Of a stretch of DNA of 7,339 nt, positions 5,247-7,339 are shown piece after piece. The notes beneath the pieces were generated by a model that searched no databases, was not told the origin of the DNA, and saw nothing but the letters and a program-made list of their open reading frames with translations. The stretch covers positions 1 to 7,339 of the forward strand of contig JANTHQ010000082.1 of assembly GCA_024762375.1 (NCBI GenBank), given 5' to 3'. Source of the stretch: Anaerolineaceae bacterium (GTDB lineage: Bacteria > Chloroflexota > Anaerolineae > 4572-78). The first letter of the stretch is position 1. Each line of letters starts with the position of its first letter. Both the position numbers and the translations under genes were made by a program.

Positions 5247-6563
5247 ATGGCAAAAAAAACACCTTCCTCGTTTGTAAACCGAAAACACATCGCCCGTAAT
5301 AAACGCGAGGCCGAAGAGCGACGCAGAATCCTGATGGCTTTGGGCGCGCTGGGCGCAGTGATTGTGGTGATTTTGGCGTGGGGTTTGTTGCAAACTTACT
5401 ATTTTACGCCCAGACAACCGATAGCGGTTGTGAACGGTGCAAAAATCACACGGCAAGATTATCAAAAGCGCGTGCTATATGAGCGTGATTTGCTCGATGA
5501 GCAGATGCAGCTCATTCAACAGCAGTACCAGCAGTTTGCAGACACATTCAAAGATTCACCGGATTTGTTGAAATCCTTTAAAGACCAAACCGACCAGCAG
5601 TTGAACCAACTCTATTCGCAGCGAATCAACCTCGACCGGCAGGTGCTGGATGAGATGATTGAAGAGCAGTTGACCATGCAGGAAGCGGAAAAACGCGGCA
5701 TCACGGTCACCGATGCAGATGTTTCGGCGACGTATGACCGGATTGCTGCTGCGCGCGCCGGTGGTTTCACCGAACCTTCTGCACAAGAAACTGTGACCGC
5801 TCGGCAGAACGCCACGGCAACCGCCGCGATGTTCACGCCCACTCCAACATTGTCCACCACAACCGCCATCACCCCGACAGCCGTGCGCCCCACACCGACC
5901 ATCAACGTTATCAGCGGCGATGCCCTGGCAAAAGCGCGCGCCGATTGGGAAGCAAAAGTTCAGCAAAGTTCGGGGATGAGCCCCGCCGAATTGCGCGAGG
6001 TGGTCCGACGGCAGTTGATTCGGCAAAAAGTGCGAGAAGCCATTATGGCAGAAGCCGATACCACCGGCTTGCAAGCCCATGCTCGCCACATTATGGTTGA
6101 CACCGAAGAGGAAGCCAAAAAGGTGAAAGAACGTTTGGATGCCGGGGAAGATTTTGCGGCTGTTGCCAAAGAAGTTTCAAAAGATACAACCACCGCACCC
6201 GATGGCGGCGATTTGGGCTGGTTCCCGCAGGGGGTGATGGTTCCTGCGTTTGACGAGGCGGCATTCAGTTTGCCCGTTGGCGCCATCAGCGACCCGATTC
6301 AGTCGCAATTTGGCTGGCACATTTTACAGGTGATGGAACGCGGCGAACATGAACTCGACCAGCGATACCTTTCTGCCGTGCAAACCAAAGCATACAATGA
6401 CTGGCTGAAAGATGCTCGAACCACAGCCGACATTCAAGACAACTGGGTTGCGGCAGATGCCCCGCCCGACCCGCTATTGCAGCAGCAACAGGCTCAGCAG
6501 CAACCGCTGGTGCTGCCAACGGTACAGTCAAATTCAATGGGGACAACCCCCACACCTCAATAA
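5247..6563 (+). CDS. membrane-anchored parvulin-type peptidyl-prolyl isomerase (SurA/PrsA-like)
   Basis: This extracytoplasmic foldase catalyses cis-trans isomerisation of Xaa-Pro bonds in exported proteins. It has 438 residues from the ATG at 5247, chosen because GGAG (5237-5240) lies 6 nt upstream. A TTG at 5220 lies in the terminator hairpin and is unlikely. Residues 1-28 are basic and cytoplasmic, and 29-49 are one hydrophobic anchor. There is no lipobox Cys, unlike PrsA. A SurA-like N-terminal helical domain follows (about 57-270), beginning with the typical IAVVNGAKITRQDY. It is interrupted by a Thr/Pro/Ala-rich, probably disordered segment (about 190-222). The PpiC rotamase domain spans about 275-366, with ARHIMV (H281), GGDLGWFPQG (320-329) and FGWHILQV (H358). 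The last 40 residues are Gln/Pro-rich. The general fold is secure; clients are unknown. Confidence 0.92.
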   Translation: MAKKTPSSFVNRKHIARNKREAEERRRILMALGALGAVIVVILAWGLLQTYYFTPRQPIAVVNGAKITRQDYQKRVLYERDLLDEQMQLIQQQYQQFADTFKDSPDLLKSFKDQTDQQLNQLYSQRINLDRQVLDEMIEEQLTMQEAEKRGITVTDADVSATYDRIAAARAGGFTEPSAQETVTARQNATATAAMFTPTPTLSTTTAITPTAVRPTPTINVISGDALAKARADWEAKVQQSSGMSPAELREVVRRQLIRQKVREAIMAEADTTGLQAHARHIMVDTEEEAKKVKERLDAGEDFAAVAKEVSKDTTTAPDGGDLGWFPQGVMVPAFDEAAFSLPVGAISDPIQSQFGWHILQVMERGEHELDQRYLSAVQTKAYNDWLKDARTTADIQDNWVAADAPPDPLLQQQQAQQQPLVLPTVQSNSMGTTPTPQ

Positions 6564-6567
6564 AATC

Positions 6568-6602
6568 AAAAGGCGCTGTCAAACTCGACAGCGCCTTTTT
6601 TT
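6568..6602. terminator. bidirectional intrinsic terminator
   Basis: Perfect 9-bp arms GGCGCTGTC (6572-6580) and GACAGCGCC (6587-6595) enclose a 6-nt loop. They are flanked by AAAA (6568-6571) and seven T residues (6596-6602). Read either way this gives a GC stem followed by a T-run, so it should end both the isomerase transcript and the convergent glycosyltransferase transcript. The TAA stop of the minus-strand gene (6603-6601) uses two bases of the T-run. Confidence 0.92.
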
Positions 6603-7339
6603 AATCTTCCTCAAATCCTTGTGCTTCACGCACCACATACAGCGGACGCTGTTTCACCTCATCGTAAATTCGGCCCAAATACTCACCGATGATGCCCAGT
6701 GTGATGAGTTGAATGCCACCCAGAAACAGCACGGCAACCAGTGTGGTCGCCTGCCCGAAAAAAGCTTGCGACGTGAGAAACAATCGCGCATAGATGACCG
6801 CCAGTGCCGCAATAGCACTGATGCCGGCAATGGCAAAACCGACATACGTTGCCATTTGCAGTGGCAGGTAACTAAACCCCGTGATAGCATCCAGCGCAAA
6901 TTTAAACATTTTGCGGAACGGATAATGTGTTTCGCCGGCGAAACGTTCCTCGCGGACATATTTGACGCCCGTTTGCCGAAAGCCAATCCAACTGGTCATT
7001 CCGCGAATGAATCGGTGGCGCTCGCGCATACTTTTCAGCGTATCCACCGCGCGGCGGTCAATCAATCTGAAATCGCCGGTATCCAGCGGGATGTCAATAT
7101 CGGTGATACGGTAGATGATGCGGTAAAATAGTTTCGCCGTAAATTCTTTGAACCACGTTTCGCCTTTGCGCTCGGCGCGGACGGCATACACAATTTCGTA
7201 TCCCTCTTTCCATTTGTCAATCATTTGCAAAATGACCGACGGCGGGTCTTGCAGGTCGGCATCAATGATGACCACCGCATCGCCGCGGGCATAATCCAAC
7301 CCGGCGGTAACCGCCAATTGATGCCCAAAATTTTTGGCG
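6601..7339 (-). CDS. family 2 glycosyltransferase, polyprenyl-phosphate type (GtrB/DPM1-like), 5' end missing
   Basis: Such enzymes transfer a sugar from a nucleotide sugar to a polyprenyl phosphate at the cytoplasmic membrane face, supplying lipid-linked sugars for envelope glycans. The frame stays open to the window edge. The residues before the TTG at 7317, AKNFGHQ, belong to the conserved (R/K)NFGHQ-xAVTAGLDYA block, so the gene continues outside and the TTG is not its start. Just after comes DAVVIIDADLQDPP, with the DAD metal-binding motif typical of the GT-A fold. GDFRLIDR and RHRFIRGMTSWIGFR follow. The C-terminus has two strongly hydrophobic helices, one starting near LPLQMATYVGFAI and one near TTLVAVLFLGGIQLITLG, as in the GtrB-like subgroup. 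About 50-60 N-terminal residues are estimated to be missing. It ends at the shared terminator. The exact sugar donor and acceptor are unknown. Confidence 0.92.
   Translation of the reverse strand, partial: AKNFGHQLAVTAGLDYARGDAVVIIDADLQDPPSVILQMIDKWKEGYEIVYAVRAERKGETWFKEFTAKLFYRIIYRITDIDIPLDTGDFRLIDRRAVDTLKSMRERHRFIRGMTSWIGFRQTGVKYVREERFAGETHYPFRKMFKFALDAITGFSYLPLQMATYVGFAIAGISAIAALAVIYARLFLTSQAFFGQATTLVAVLFLGGIQLITLGIIGEYLGRIYDEVKQRPLYVVREAQGFEED

Noticed and set aside
6412..7131. Plus-strand frame running from the isomerase 3' end through the terminator
   Set aside because: It crosses a strong terminator and lies antisense to a clear glycosyltransferase with conserved motifs.
7315..7317. 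TTG as start codon of the glycosyltransferase
   Set aside because: The codons upstream encode the conserved NFGHQ block in frame, so the gene simply continues past the window edge.

Overview
The window looks like ordinary chromosomal DNA from a moderately GC-rich bacterium, probably a member of the Chloroflexota (Anaerolineae-like). That assignment is inference. It rests on a membrane-anchored parvulin/SurA-type foldase with a Thr/Pro-rich linker, a compact rpsF-ssb-rpsR cluster without rplI, and a mix of core and transport genes separated by short heptameric intergenic repeats. There is no phage, plasmid, CRISPR, tRNA or rRNA signal.

Layout, left to right. A strong sigma70-like promoter (77-105) precedes a ten-helix EamA/DMT permease (136-1023). 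Next comes an uncharacterised concanavalin-A-like protein (up to 1067-1825), then a C/G-rich double-hairpin element (1829-1902), threonine synthase thrC (1927-3216) and an HD-domain hydrolase (3307-3882). A second promoter (3899-3927) and a structured leader with a perfect Shine-Dalgarno open the ribosomal operon: rpsF (4019-4417), ssb (4470-4880) and rpsR (4895-5167). A hairpin terminator or attenuator (5192-5236) separates rpsR from a membrane-anchored peptidyl-prolyl isomerase (5247-6563). A strong bidirectional terminator (6568-6602) is shared with a convergent minus-strand polyprenol-type family 2 glycosyltransferase, whose 5' end lies beyond the window (6601-7339).

Functionally, the only tight unit is rpsF-ssb-rpsR, in which S6 and S18 bind each other on the 30S subunit and SSB is the usual passenger. 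The other genes are single-gene or loosely linked units. The isomerase and glycosyltransferase both concern the cell envelope but are transcribed towards each other.

The least expected content is non-coding. Two gene junctions (1028-1097 and 3216-3264) are built from consecutive 7-nt units of varying sequence, and the second continues into 8-nt units. These units run into the ends of neighbouring genes and make at least one start codon doubtful. I see no convincing new multi-gene system here.
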